60,000 nt of DNA, taken from NCBI RefSeq assembly GCF_029227915.1, contig NC_079876.1, positions 15,626,001 through 15,686,000 on the forward strand, given 5' to 3'. The notes below the pieces were generated by a model, which was given only the letters and a program-made list of their open reading frames with translations, was not told the origin of the DNA and did not search any database. Origin of the DNA: Hydractinia symbiolongicarpus (taxonomy: Eukaryota; Cnidaria; Hydrozoa; Anthoathecata; Hydractiniidae). A program made the translations under genes and the position numbers. Positions 11,088-23,592 of this stretch are shown here, piece after piece. The stretch's first letter is position 1. Every line of letters starts with the position of its first letter.

Positions 11088-12416
11088 GGACGCGGGACGC
11101 GGGACCCTGTTAAGTGGGGACGCAGGACACAGGACTCCGGATGCGGGATGCAGGATCCTGGAAAATACATATTTTAACAGTTTCAAGGGACTCTGTATCG
11201 AATGTGTAAAATCAGGACCGTTGGATAGAAAATAAGATAAGTCGATGGTAGTCATTCCCAATGTGTGTTTTAAAAAATATACACGTTTTAACAAGGAATA
11301 AATAGAAATTGTAAAAAAGAGATGTAAAATAGAAATAAAAATTATACACAAAGCGTGTTTCCAAAATATAAACACATTGAACAAAGAATAAAAAAGAAAC
11401 TGTAAAAAAGAATATTAAATGATAAAAACTAAGAAAGGTAAAATCAAAATTATACACAAAGCGTTGTCTGGTTTTACGCACCATTCAAAATGTGTCATGA
11501 ATCGTGAACACCTACCACAATGTTTTTAAGCAAAGAGAAGAATATGAATGCAGGATTTTTTGTTGATATCACACTGACAAACGGTGTTAAGGTTTTTATA
11601 AGTGTGACGTTCTTCATCTTGTGAACAAAAGAGTGTACACACGTTTTCTTTATATGACAATACTCTATAAGAATATTGAGGTTGAAAAATGGAACAAAAA
11701 TTAAGAATATCCTAAGAATATGTCCAAGCTCTAATTTTTACTCCAGATATTAAAATTTGTTTCTTTTTATATATCACGTAAACTGAACTTCTTCATCAGT
11801 ACGAAAGCAACAACGTAATGTGTCTATTACACGTCAAACTTACTCTAGAAAATTAGAGCAATCTTGTTATATCAAAGCTGATTATATGTTTTTATGTGTA
11901 GTCATGCTAAGAATATTTCAAGAATATTTGAGGCTGATATTGGTTAAAAAATTAAAAATATTGAGGCTGAAACGAAAAACACTTAAAACACAAAAAGACT
12001 TTATCCCGATATGAAAAAAGATTGTATTTACTTGTGTTTAATTTTGAATTCACTCCGGGTTAATATAAACTATAGTTTTTTTTTTTGCAGGAGAAAAGAG
12101 CAAATCAGTAAAATTTCATCTTTTATTATTTTAAAATTATCTTACTTTTAAGCTTTTTAAAGATCTAAAATGTATCATCTTGTAAATGTTGTGTTTTTAA
12201 TCACCTTTTCAAAGCACTCACACTCCAGTAGGAATACTTTTTTTATAGAACAAACATTATAAAAAATGCTGACTTATGATCTTTTTTATTATAGCGTGGG
12301 TCAGTATTTTGTATCATCTAAATTTTGGTGCATTACGTCCAATGTCCCGATATCAAGATCCCGCGTCCCGAGTCTCAAGTCCCCAGTCCCGACTCAACAG
12401 GTTCCCGCGTCCCAAA
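11088..12416. repeat. Foldback-like element: inverted GGGACGCGGGAC-rich arms
   Basis: The left arm (11088-11160) is a run of short units of the type GGGACGCGGGAC with CCTGTTAAGTGGGGACGC. The right arm (about 12338-12416), read on the minus strand, begins GGGACGCGGGAACCTGTTGA and continues GTCGGGACTGGGGACTTGAG. The arms are therefore degenerate inverted copies about 1.2 kb apart. No transposase is visible between them. No clear target duplication was found. This fits a foldback-type non-autonomous element, or two opposed copies of one minisatellite. Confidence 0.55.
11264..11465 (+). repeat. Two degenerate tandem copies, about 90-110 bp each
   Basis: Unit 1 (11264-11353) and unit 2 (11354-11465) both run GTGT-TT..AAAATATA.ACAC, then AA.AAGGAATAAA or ACAAAGAATAAA, then CTGTAAAAAAGA, and both end AAAATTATACACAAAGC. 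They lie between the inverted arms of the foldback-like element. Confidence 0.6.
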
Positions 12417-13163
12417 GTACATTATAATCATAGCTACATTGGTATATACGTTGTTGTTGCATCCTTCTAATTTTCTCCAACACATTCTGTCCTGGTATTG
12501 ACATAGACATTTTTTGTATCCACAAGATATAATTCTTGCTTTAGCCTAGACGTTTCTTAATTTTAGTCACTATTTAGTGAAATACTTTTAATTTAGTCAA
12601 AATACTTATCAGCAAAATTTCCAGTCAGTTTCATATAGTACAATTAGCTTTATTTCAACTAACTTATGTGGTAAGATTTTATATTTCAAAAGTTGCTTTC
12701 CTTTTTTTTTATTAAATTATTCATAGTTTTTTTGCCAACAAACTTTCGTTTTTAAACCAGATGCTTGGCCACTATTATTTTAACATTGGTAAGCTTAAAC
12801 ACTGCCAGATGGAAAATTTTTTTCCAAATGGGTCTCTATTTTGATATCTCAAAGTTAGGTGATCATGAGTTATAGCTAATAGAGTGGGTGAAATAGCTAT
12901 ATGTTTTCGAAGTTTGTGATTGTTTTCTGCTGTTGTTGGCCATAAATAAATCTTTTTTATAAAAAAATCATATTTCTTGGGTTTGACCTAATTTTACAGG
13001 ACATTTTTTTTTATATTTGTTGGTCCTTTGTGACGTCAATTTACTTGACTTTTTTTTTAAGATTTTTAAGCTAGCAGTATCAATAATCTCGGTCTCATGT
13101 TTATTGGAGAGAGCAAGTGGCTTTTTTTACAGGCGTATTGACTAGTGACATAATAATACATAC
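12417..13163. other. No gene recognised
   Basis: AT-rich sequence with poly(T) runs. No splice-bounded coding segment stood out on either strand. Confidence 0.4.
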
Positions 13164-13821
13164 CTCCTTTTAATGTTCTTTGAGTAATGGATGACCCTAC
13201 TCCAGGACCCTCCTAATGTAGCTTGAATCTACAGAAAATAAGACATTTTAAAGGGCATGATAAAAACAAATATAATCTAATATATTTACAATGACTAAAG
13301 GTTTATCTTTAAAAGTATTAACTTTAAGTAAACATTCAAAGACTTTACTACTTAAGTATACCTTGCAAGAGTAGATACTATATACAGCTAGTCCATCAAC
13401 TGTTCCTCTTGTTGTACTTCCCGAAAACTCTGCCACCACAATTTCTCTGTCATTTCTTCTTGCACACTCAATGTAATACTTGTCAATACTTAACAAGGTA
13501 TTGTCAATACTTAATAAGGTATTGTTATCAATGCTAAATGAAGTTTTGTTTTTAAGGCCTCCTTTATATGGAGGTTTCCAAGTAAATGTGAGGCTTGTCT
13601 GATGCTGTTCTTCATTTTTGAACTGTGAAGGTGCATCAAGGGCTACAAAAGAGTGTAAATAAGTAATGCCTATTCAAACTGCTACAAAAGATGTACTTCT
13701 AGCATATGTAGAAGAAGAAGAATTTGTTTATAGCTGAAAGAAAATATTCTGCACAAGTTCACTTACCTGCCACTGATAAAAGAACATTGATGACAACAAG
13801 AATTAAAGATATATACATCAT
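13164..13821 (-). CDS. Secreted or membrane protein, 5' exons: signal peptide + fibronectin type III domain
   Basis: Three minus-strand exons fit together. Exon 1, 13821-13767, starts ATG and encodes an 18-residue hydrophobic leader (MMYISLILVVINVLLSVA), ending CAG|GTAAGT in phase 1. Exon 2, 13642-13362, follows a TTTTGTAG acceptor 124 bp downstream. It gives A-LDAPSQF, SLTFTWKPPYKGG, YYIECARRND and GTVDGLAVYSIYSCK, the Pro, Trp and Tyr landmarks of an FN3 domain, and ends CAAG|GTATAC in phase 0. Exon 3, 13228-13164, lies between TTTTCTGTAG and GAG|GTATGT and encodes IQATLGGSWSRVIHYSKNIK; it is less certain. The domain order (leader directly before FN3) indicates an extracellular protein or receptor. 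Later exons were not traced with confidence; the discoidin exon at 9.6-9.86 kb is a candidate. Exon 2 holds a short duplication giving NTLLSID twice. Confidence 0.6.
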
Positions 13822-14040
13822 CACAGCCAATTTATATTCTAATTCAAATCATTATTTTTTACATCTAAAAAAAACAATCAAATTTAATATGTATCATTCA
13901 TTAAGAATAATTCTTATGATTTTGATAAATTTCCTGATGTGTTCATTAGGAAAAAATGTTTAAAAATTATGGACGCTGTTGACTTTCATTATATACATGA
14001 CTATAGTTGTAAGTTTTTGATTCGTCTTGTATTTTTAGAA
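13822..14040. promoter_or_regulatory. Upstream region of the FN3 gene; no clear promoter motif
   Basis: This AT-rich stretch lies directly 5' of the signal-peptide exon. I see no convincing TATA box or other promoter element, so it is marked by position only. Confidence 0.2.
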
Positions 14041-15673
14041 ACTAGCCGGGAAACCTGGCGTTGAAACGCCGGGGTAAGCCACAAGTCAAGGTGTGACCCG
14101 GCATTGAACACTCTGTGGAGTGCTTAGTAAGAGCTTTAAACTGTACCAAATGATCAAGTGAAGTGCTTTAGTACAGGTATACAGTATGACATAAATTAAG
14201 TAAATCGCATACACCATTATAGTGTTGCGACTGTAGCATATTTTTTAAAAAAATAACTGTCCAGCAACTATAGGTGAAATAAAAACAGAGTTTACAAACC
14301 GTTGTTACTCCGTCATAGCCAAAAACAATCGGTCAATATTATCTTATTTTGGGGAGTTTTTGTAAAAGTTAAAACATTTGTGACACTGGGCTGAGGCGTA
14401 CAGGCGTATAGGGATAATACCCTTTTGAAAAAAACTTTCTCGCAGACTGTTTAAATAAAAACAACAGAAACAGTCTATTGCTAACACAGGGCTGAGCGGT
14501 TAGTCCGGGTAAGCAGTGTTGCACATCAGAACAGGCGTGATTCCTGAGAAAGTTTAAAAATTAATTTTTAGTGGGTTGACCGCTTAGGAGAGGTAAACCA
14601 GGTCGCACATGGGCATAGGCGCAACAGCATTTTCAAAAAAAACAGTCTGTTGTTAACAATGGGTTAAGCGCTTAGTACAATTAAACAGAGTTGAACAGGC
14701 GTATAGGCATAATACCCTTTTCCAAAAAAACTTCATTGCAACTTTGGTTTAAATAAAAACATAGGAAACAACCTGTCATTAACGGTCCAGCTAAAACAAT
14801 CGCTCAGCCATTTTATTTGCAGAAGTTTTCAGGAAAATAATAAAAGATGCATTTAGCATAAGAATTGTTGCTCAAGAATATTGTTGTAGCCAAACTGCAT
14901 TTTTATACTCTCACTTTTTAGCCAACGATAGGAGCTAGCTAAATGGCTACAGCCTCAACATTAAAATAAATGTTGGGTAGGATAAAAAGCTCTTATACCA
15001 TACAGAAAAGTAATAATTAAGGCTCTAACTAACTAGCTAGCCTTCAAACTCTTCGTTCCTAGCCAAAAATCCTAAAACTGGTGCTTTTAAGATCTGTACG
15101 TGACTAAAAAACGTGACAACAAACATTTATCTTAACATTTTAGAACATACAAAAAACTAATATAACAAAAATAAAAAGCTTATAGAAGACAAAAAGGTGA
15201 AACAAACCTACAAACAACACTGACCACTATCACTTTAAAAACTAAAATGGCCTTTATGTTTCTTTGTTAGCATGTCCAGGCCGCGAAAGTATTGGATTGG
15301 TTTTTCAAAGAATCAGGCGTTTTGATTGGTATAGTACGTGCAAGTGGTCAAAACATAGTCAGTTAAACTGTTAGTAAAACTTTCCTATTTGTTTTCTGTG
15401 GCTTTCGGCAATCGAGATCACGGGGGTAATTATTATTAAAACTGGCATATTTAAATAATGCATTTATTTTAATCACTTAATTTATTTTTTCAATTAAGGT
15501 AAGTAAATTAAAGTTATTAAATTATTTAAGGAAATAAATTAATTTTTTATATATATTTTAATCAATAATAAAATTTACGATTAAACAACCCCCTGGTTTT
15601 TAAAAATCAAAAGATCAAAGGGATATCGGTAGCTACTTTGCGTGACAGACGCACACGGGTATTATAATATAGA
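14041..15673 (-). mobile_element. Possible non-autonomous Helentron (Helitron-2-like) element
   Basis: On the minus strand the candidate starts TCTATATTATAATACCCGTG (from 15673) and ends with a GC-rich hairpin (GGCGTT-GA-AACGCC core, 14057-14070 on the plus strand) followed by CCCGGCTAGT. An AT-rich TCTATA start plus a 3' hairpin near a terminal CTAG is the layout known for Helitron-2/Helentron elements. No Rep/helicase ORF is present. The interior holds several copies of a TTAGT...GTAAAC-type motif (separate entry). Host insertion boundaries could not be proven. Confidence 0.4.
14080..14800 (+). repeat. Internal imperfect repeat array (TTAGT..GTAAAC..GTTGCAC units)
   Basis: GCGGTTAGTCCGGGTAAGCA, CCGCTTAGGAGAGGTAAACC and GCGCTTAGTACAATTAAACA occur at about 14495, 14580 and 14670; each is followed by a GTTGCAC, GTCGCAC or GTTGAAC. 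A larger unit with GGCGTATAGG.ATAATACCC and TTTAAATAAAAACA is repeated about 300 bp apart (14404 and 14700). Related copies occur at 32.33-32.64 kb. Confidence 0.55.
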
Positions 15674-17290
15674 TGTGAAATTCGTTATTTTAAAAATACA
15701 AAATTCATATTTTTGGAAATACATTATACAATTCTATTATTTCAGAAATATGAAATTATACACTTTCAAAACAGAAGTTGTTGATTTCCTAGAGAACATC
15801 ACAAATGTTAGTAAATATATATTAACATTATTAACAGGGTGCCATTTCCAAAATTCAACTTACTTGAACTTAAAAAGCTTCACCTTATCCAAATCAAAAC
15901 TTGCAAACTACATTGGCCACTTCATTGAAGTTTTTTTTTCATTTTTTGTGTCAAACAATTCATGTCAAGATCAAAATTACATTGTGAAATATTAATTAAA
16001 ACTTGACTTAAAAAAGAAACTCATTACTAAAAATAGAATTAGAGTTAGCACAAATTAAGTTTTAGTAGGTTACAGGTTACAGACAAAAAGTGTATAACCA
16101 TTGGCACTTGATGTTAATCAGATATTAAAAAGGAAAGTAGTTTCTTATAACTTCTTTTCTGGTTGTTAATAACTACTTTTATAAAAAAGAAAGTACATTA
16201 CAATATTCTAACTAACCTTTCTGAAGCGTCAATAATTCTAAATTACAAAGACAAAGATTATTTAGTTTCATTCTATGAGTTTTCCAGTGGGAGTTGATCA
16301 TTTTTCTAAGTGCCATAACCGCTTAAAAAAGATAAAATATCCTAGTTGACATAAGATAAATGTTCCTTTAGTCAAGAAAAGCAAAATAATTTAAACGTCT
16401 GTTTCCCTGCAGATTTAGAAAACCTTACCATGAAAACTAAGGTTTTTATAATTCATACTATTATCATATTCTAAAACCAGATATTAACATTTTACATATT
16501 CGACAATTCCTGACACATAAAATTTAATAGAATTTAACTATCACACATACTTGATAAAAACCAAAAAAAAGTCTTCCACAGTATACACCAAATAAATATC
16601 ATATATAATGAAATTTTCACTGAATAATAATAACATGTTTCTTCATGTTGTAGAAACATGAGACACATCATGTTGCATCTGAATATTATATTTCCACTAA
16701 ACCACCAAAAAGTAGATAAAACCATTTCAGCAAATAAAAACAAACATTGTTTGTTTTAGTTTCGACTTATGTATAAATATAAATATATTGTAAATATGAT
16801 AACCTTATACAAATAGATGCTTATTTTAAAAGTGTTGTCAAGGTTATCGCCTGAGAAAAATAACATTAGCTAAAACAATGTAAAATATCCTTTTATTAAA
16901 CAAAATAATAATACTTAACATTTTTCTGGAGTTTTAGTTAAAACAATGTTAAACTCATACCTTAAAGCTTCTTCCCTTAACTCACTCCTGGTGAGCATAT
17001 TGAACTTAAGACAAAAAATTTACGTCATTCTCATTATTTTCACTAATAAAGCATCATAAATACATTACAAACTATATTTAAATATTTAAACCTTTGAAGC
17101 AGTACTCACAATAATATACCTTATATGCCATAGCAGATTCACAATATGCCATATTAAAAATTTCTTACCCTGCAGGCCTATCAATAAGGGGAGAGCAGTT
17201 GCTCTTGCTCACGCAAAGGCTCGCCCAATTCTGCGAAATGATAAACTAGCTGAGCAATTAATTGCTCCCCCTTCCAAAAACAAGTTTTTC
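15674..17290. other. No gene recognised; AT-rich
   Basis: The longest open frame (15642-15995, plus strand) is low-complexity in composition, begins in the neighbouring repeat and shows no domain. Nothing else stands out. Confidence 0.4.
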
Positions 17291-17308
17291 TAGCTGAGCT
17301 AGAAAGAC

Positions 17309-17475
17309 TTGGCAGGAGGTTATAAGGACAGACTTGATACAGAGGAAGTTGAGTTTAGATCTAACAGTCTAGATCTTATTAAAAGAGGGTCATTAATATA
17401 TCCCGTCCAACCCATGCTAGCATGGAAAACGGACGTTAAAGCCGAGAATGAAGATGATGATGATGATGATGAGCA
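17309..17475 (+). mobile_element. 3' tail of a second RTE-like LINE copy
   Basis: From GGCAGGAGGTTATAAGGACA (17311) to the ATG/GAT run (17453-17472), the sequence matches the reverse complement of the 3' end of the 6.2-8.7 kb LINE, including AGCATGGAAAACGGACGTTAA just before the trinucleotide tail. Only about 165 bp of the 3' end is present, a typical heavy 5' truncation. The reading frame is broken compared with the longer copy. Confidence 0.85.
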
Positions 17476-18780
17476 AATCAATTCATCTCACATGGAAATC
17501 AATGTTCCCTTTCTTATTATTTACAGTAAAAAAAGAACCAAAATATGTAAAAAGAGATAAAATAAAATAGATAAAAAAACTTATTCTATTTATTCAGATT
17601 GGGGGAGAAATTTATTGCTGTGGTGATATTTTCTTAGACCTGCACTGTAACATAAATTTCTTGCGTTATAAATCTATTACAATAATATGCTTAGATCTGT
17701 TGTTTCCTGTTAGAGAATTTGGTTACGTCTACGTTCAAGAAACTGACACATTTTTAAGGAAATGTGCAACTTATATGTTTTATTATATGAGATATTACAG
17801 TACAATCTGATGCAGATTCGAAGCTCGCATGAATAGTGACACAGTACAATAAAATTACGATAGATTTTTTTTTTAAGAATAATTGCCTCACTGATGACAC
17901 CACGTGATCGATCATTAAAATTACAATAGGTTGTGAGAATAATTGTAATCTATTCTGTGCAAAATCTCTTAAAATTATTAATTGCAGTAGAAAGTTGTTT
18001 ATGTTACGTTAGAAAACTACCCATTAGATTTATATAGAAATAGTATTTTAATAGATTTATTTTGATGAAGTTAAAAATATGTGTAAACCCTTGTCATCTT
18101 ATTTGCACAAAGATATTTACGATTTGGTCATATTCTATTTCCAAAATAAAAAAAAAATGGGAATAAAAATGGCAACATAGTGCACATCAGTATAAAATTA
18201 TTCTTTTTTGTTAAATCCATAATAATTTTATATTTATGTATTTCAAAATGACCAATATTTGCTTGAAAATGTTATCTGTGAGAAGCGAATAATGCTTTGT
18301 TATTTTATTTAGATGATATAGAATTATCATTTGACCTTGCAGATCATTGAGCTCACTTGCAGCAATAGGGTTGAAGACTGACATGTGGTGAAAAGAAAAA
18401 TGTTTACAAATAAAAAATATAACAATTGAATGCGTGGACAAACGGAAAATGCTTTTACTTACAAAGTCAGTCGTAATGGAATTGTTAATTAGGATTGATA
18501 ATGAAATCTTGTAGTTAATATACTTTAAATAAAAAGAAATTAGTTTAAAAAAAATAAGATAAAATGTATGGTGAGTTAATATTAGTACACTACTGTTAAA
18601 TTTTGGTTTCCATAGATATTCGTTCATTGAATTCACAGTAGTACTCCATGCTTGTTTTTGTTGTGCCACATGGAAATAGGTAATAAAACACGTTTTACAA
18701 AGTTTTCTTTTTTGCGACCCAGCGGATCTTTGTGGAGAAATTTGCTGTTTACAATTTAGTGCATCTTATACACTTCTTCC
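17476..18780. other. No gene recognised; AT-rich
   Basis: A 152-codon minus-strand open frame (18211-18669) has biased Ile/Leu/Phe/Tyr/Asn content expected from AT-rich noncoding DNA and shows no domain. Nothing else could be supported. Confidence 0.4.
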
Positions 18781-18786
18781 TGTACT

Positions 18787-19665
18787 TATCATAGTCGTTC
18801 TCTTTCCTGTGTCCTGCCTTTTCCTCGATTCTTGTAGCGTGAACGTTCTAAACGTAGGTTTATGTCTTGGTCATCGTCTTTGCTTAATTGCTTTTCATCA
18901 AATGTTTTATTCTCCGTCTGTTTGCTTCTCACATTTTTACTATTTCCCTTAGAATGTCCTTCTAGTTGCGTCTCCTGAACTTCCACTGACCAGTCTTCTT
19001 CACTGGCTTGTCTTTCGTCATTGTCTGAATATTCATTATTGAGGTCATCTTATACACATTTCGTCCCTTCCATTCGTTGGCAGGTATTACTTTCTTCATT
19101 ATTCTTGTTGCGAAATTGCTTATTTTTCTATCACACTGGTTGTACTCGTACCCAATTGTGGTCATCAGGTAAAAGGAATGGTTTTTGTGAGTACTGTTAA
19201 TTGATTGATTTGCAGTAAAAGGATTATTAAAGAATATTGAGTATTAAGGTGGAAACATCTAATAAGGGAAGGCATTGTTGAACTGTAAAGTATATGTTGT
19301 AGCGTTGTTATTAAATTGTGCTGGAAGTTGTGTAGGGGTGTCAAGTTGAGAAGGATGTGTAGAAAATTTGAGTTGTTTGTGTAGCATTTTTTGAGGTTGC
19401 GTGGAAGAAGATATTTGAATGTTGAAGTTAGAACTAGTGTCATCTTAGCCATAATGTAAATTCACAAGATTTTCTTGTTGCTCTTCTTGTTGACGTGGTG
19501 ATGGTGGTGGCTGAAATAGTGGTTGTTCTTGCAGTTTTGCTGAAGGTGGCTGTTGTTGATGTTGTTGCTGCTGCAATGATTGTTTTCATAGCGGTTGTTG
19601 TTTGAGTGATGCTTGTGGTTGCGCTGTTTCTGTGCAGGTGGTTGTTCTTTAAAAACACGTCAAGC
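18787..19665 (-). pseudogene. Frame-shifted pseudogene of a Q/P-rich protein with charged C-terminus
   Basis: Coding-like pieces run in order on the minus strand but in changing frames. A Gln/Pro-rich part (QQQQHQQQPPSAKLQEQPLF and PPPSPRQQEEQQENL) ends at a stop near 19450. Then come SSTQPQKMLHKQLKFSTHP and LPAQFNNNATTYTLQFNNAF, then MTTIGYEYNQCDRKISNF and EWKGRNVYKMTS. The last part is acidic then basic (NEYSDNDERQASEEDWSVEV, NLRLERSRYKNRGKGR) and ends at 18787. No introns interrupt the pieces, so a retro-copied pseudogene is possible, but no poly(A) tail is seen. The parent gene is not recognised; low-complexity RNA-associated proteins have similar composition. Confidence 0.5.
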
Positions 19666-19739
19666 CATCCAAAAATGAAGATATAATTGAAGGGGTGAAA
19701 ATATTTTTGAAAACTGTGTCTATGTAACAAATACATTGA

Positions 19740-22700
19740 TCATATATATAAAGTTATTTCTATTACTGTATAATGCTGTGGAAGTGGTCCTGGAAACTTT
19801 AAGTAGCTGCTGGGATAGAACAGTAGTTTGACGTGATCATGCTCCAAATTTTTTAACTTAGTAAAATGCAGGAATTTACGGGCTTGTATTTTCCGCTGTG
19901 CACTACTTTCTGCTTACCGTACGGTCCACCTGAACCTTCCAGCATTTGCGTGAATTTTACCCTCCATTACAGGCCATGTAAAGTTCTTTGATAAAGGATG
20001 AAAGGATTATTGTTTCCTGTCTTTCTTTTTAAATTACTTTCTTTTTACTTGTTTTTCGTGTCACATACATGTTTCATCCTCCACATGAGCTCCCTGGACA
20101 AAGTTGTGTGAATCCAGGTGCTAGGCTAAGAGCCCAGCCCATTCTACAACTTTGACCAGCAGGTGTTTTAACTTGCTCACCCGTTCTTTGTGTTTACTCA
20201 CATGGTTGTGATGATCAACGCTGCTGATGGTCTAGTGACAAGATAAGCTCTGTACTGACTTTCTGAATCAAAAACGCTTGCCGAGTCAAACTGAAACAAC
20301 AAAAACTCTGTTTATGTGGGCATTGCTGTACGTTTTCAACACCTTTGCAGAATTTATTTACATTCAGGAAACAAAATGGCGACTGACACGTAACTTCTTC
20401 TCTGGCTAATATTTTGCAACTTTAATGTTAAATAACTAATGTAAAATAATCAAAGCAAGTATAAAATAATATTATTTTTGTAATTAGTACAATAGATGAC
20501 TTGCCAATGTTTACAAAAATCAAAAGTTTGTGGGTTTTTTTGCACATGTGCAAGCATTTCTGTAGGCAGAAAAAATAAACAACAGACAACAATAATCAAA
20601 GAAATACATCCAAAAAAGAAATATTCGCTCAAAATTAGTGATATTTTTTTAAGAAGAATTAGAAGAATATAGTTATTTAATTCCAGTTCATCTTGGAGCT
20701 TATGCTACCCCAAAAAATCTTTAATCTGCATTAATAACCATTTTACCCTGTGCGAGTCCTGCTTTTTTACCTACACAAAAGTGCGCGCATGTCCATTGTT
20801 CTCAAAATGAAATCAAAACAACTACGTCACACAGAAAGTGGTCTATACACCTCTTTACAGTTGTTGCTCATTTTCTGTATTGAAAAAAAGGAAGTAAACA
20901 GAGTGAATTTTATAAGGCTTTGACCGTGGGCATTATGAATATTTCTCAATTTCTGAAGAAATAATTAATCTCACGGCACGGAAATTTAGTATGTTATTGC
21001 CGGTAACCCTTAAAACTTATGCGAGGAAATTGTAACTTTACTTTTAAAATATTTCACCAAAAAAATTATTTCACTTTTCGTCATGGTTATGGCCTTTTTA
21101 ATTCATAATAGTTTACTTCCTTTCTTCAATTCTCAATAAGAATGTGTGCCAAAATACAGATTTATTTAAACATGGTTAAACGTTCTATCTTCAACACCCC
21201 CTCTCTAGCAGAAACGTCACACTAATTTTCGATATTTCCCAAATGCAAATATACCATTTTCCAGGATCTTTTGCATTCCATAGGTTTCGCTGTGCGAAGC
21301 GTAAACCCTCTATGCGGCCTGGCCGTACTAACTATCTGTAAAAATAATCAAAGAAAATGAGATACCCTATCCTATACAAAGTTGGCATGTATTGGCCACT
21401 TCGCAAAACTGAATTGTTTTTTCTGTATATTTCTATTTAACAGTTTTTTAACCTGCTAAAAAAACACCTGCTTCATTTTTGTTTTCTTCTTTTCCGTATA
21501 AATGCTGCAAGTTCAGCACTAATCAAAAGGTTTTAAATTTAAACCACAAGGAATTTGCTAATGGAATTATTTTGGAACAATCGACAGATTTTTTTTTACG
21601 ATTATATCCTTTTGTTTCGTTTCTTTTATAAGACCATTGACCAACCTCAACCCCAGGCACTCTTTTCTTTAACATAATATGAAGTCGGAGGTACCACAGA
21701 GTCTATCGTGCTTCAAAATATATTCTGCAAATTATCTACTTCGTAGTGCCGACCTAGTAGGCTGTATTGTGAGCAGTTTGTTTATGTAGCTATATCTAGC
21801 TATTTTATAATGCTGATTGTATATGTTCCAAGAAACAAGTGTTTTATTGGTATTTGTTTACTTCTTTTTGAAAAGGAAAATCGATATTTTGATAAACGTC
21901 ATGGTCAAAACCCCCTTCCCCCAAACGTCGAAATGACGTTTTTTTGAAAAAATCGATTTTTGAATCTTCCCTAAGCTTTAACTTGGTATAACTACTTGAA
22001 AATTAAAAACAAAACAAACAAATAAGTATTGTAAATCACCCACAAGGCTTACTTCATTTGTGAAAGAGAGATGGCCGCCTAAACCTCGTTGCTTTCACAT
22101 TCACTTCCTGATCACGCATCTCTGATTGCTCATTTGCTCTTGAGAATATTTTTAATAAACCTCAGCTAAATGCTACCCATTCACAGACCTAATTTTAAAA
22201 TATCGGGACTAATATTTACTAACATGGCTAACTAAATTCACGTATACCGAGAATACCGTATTAAAGGTCAGCTCTCAGGCGAATGTGATTTAGCTCATTT
22301 TATGGATTTTCTGAGAAGAGTATCAAATTTCACAACTGTGGCCAGCCCTTCCTAAATAATACCATATAATTTTTTTATATGAAACTCTTTGGAAATCCGG
22401 CCACATTGTAAACACAGCTGCGGTAGGGTCTATCTACACTTTTTCGTATTATACGGGCCGCCTTAGGGTTGGCGCAAAACCGATTAAACATTTCATCAAA
22501 CATCGACATTTTTAATGGAATGTTTATTTGGTTTGCATAAGAAAAAAATCGTGTTTCTTGGTGCTTGTTAAAATATGTTAGATAGATATTTTTTTTCGTA
22601 AACAAAGGTATATACAGTAATAAAGTGTTACAGTATTAAATTCAATAAATTTAATTGTTACAAAATTAAAAATATGTAATAATACTATCTAACTAAACAC

Positions 22701-23429
22701 CTTTGTAAACCAGGAAACTCACAGAAGACAAATAACTAGTCCTATCATTGAGAACCTGTTGAAATATCATATCATGCTCTTGCTAAAAAGACGCTTTTAT
22801 ATAAAAATATGCATGAAAAAGAGAATTAAAATAGCCTTCGTAAAAAATGCTAAATAACAAATGCCTGCAAAGGATAAATAAAGATCTAAAAGTACAAGAC
22901 TTCATTGTTCAACACAACACTGTGTAGTGTTCCAGAACGTATTTTCATTAAACATTTTTCTTCATCAGAATGGAAAAATATGATCTTTGATCGTTCAACA
23001 GGTCCTTGAAACTGAATCGGTCCTCCATTTTTAGTTCTTGAAGAATTTTATTTAAAAACCCCTTTCGCCTTTTACCTATTCTCTTGTTTTTTCCTCGTGT
23101 GTTTTGTGTCATTGACAGAATCTACTAACCCTATTAAAATGACCAACATTGCCATTGATGCTTCCCCCATTTTGAAGATGCGAATGAATGAACTACTAAA
23201 CTGTATCACCACTGTTTGATGAAAATACGCAAATCGAAAATTCGATTCCATCAAACATCTGAATTTTATTTAAGCATTTCATCAAATATAGAAACGAAAT
23301 GTTGGATGAAATGTTGCATCATTTTGCGCCGAGATTCTCAGGAGATTGCCTCTTATGAATCGCTTAGACTTGCTTTTAGTTTTACCAATAGCTAGTAACA
23401 TTTGGTAAGATTCATAATGCATTAAGATA
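19740..23429. other. No gene recognised; mixed repeats and unique sequence
   Basis: Short open frames only. I could not find a splice-bounded coding exon or a domain on either strand. Confidence 0.4.
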
Positions 23430-23592
23430 TAAAGTGCGACAGATCAAGGGATTACAAAGTGGGACATAAAAGGATTACATACCTGGATAGGTTTGGGATT
23501 ACAAAGGGCGACAAAATGTGTTACAAAAAATGGATTACAAAGTGTGATTTTATTACAAAGTGCGACGAGATTACAAAGTGATACATTACATC
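23430..23592 (+). repeat. Irregular minisatellite, core GATTACAAAGTGCGACA
   Basis: The core ATTACAAAGTG or a close variant (ATTACAAAGGGCGACA, ATTACAAAGTGTGAT, ATTACAAAGTGCGACG) recurs about seven times with variable spacing. Short open frames across it reflect the repeat. Confidence 0.65.

Noticed and set aside
15642-15995. 117-codon plus-strand open frame
   Set aside because: It begins inside the Helentron-like terminus and its composition is that of AT-rich noncoding DNA, with no domain.
18211-18669. 152-codon minus-strand open frame
   Set aside because: Composition matches random AT-rich sequence; no motif or signal anchors it.
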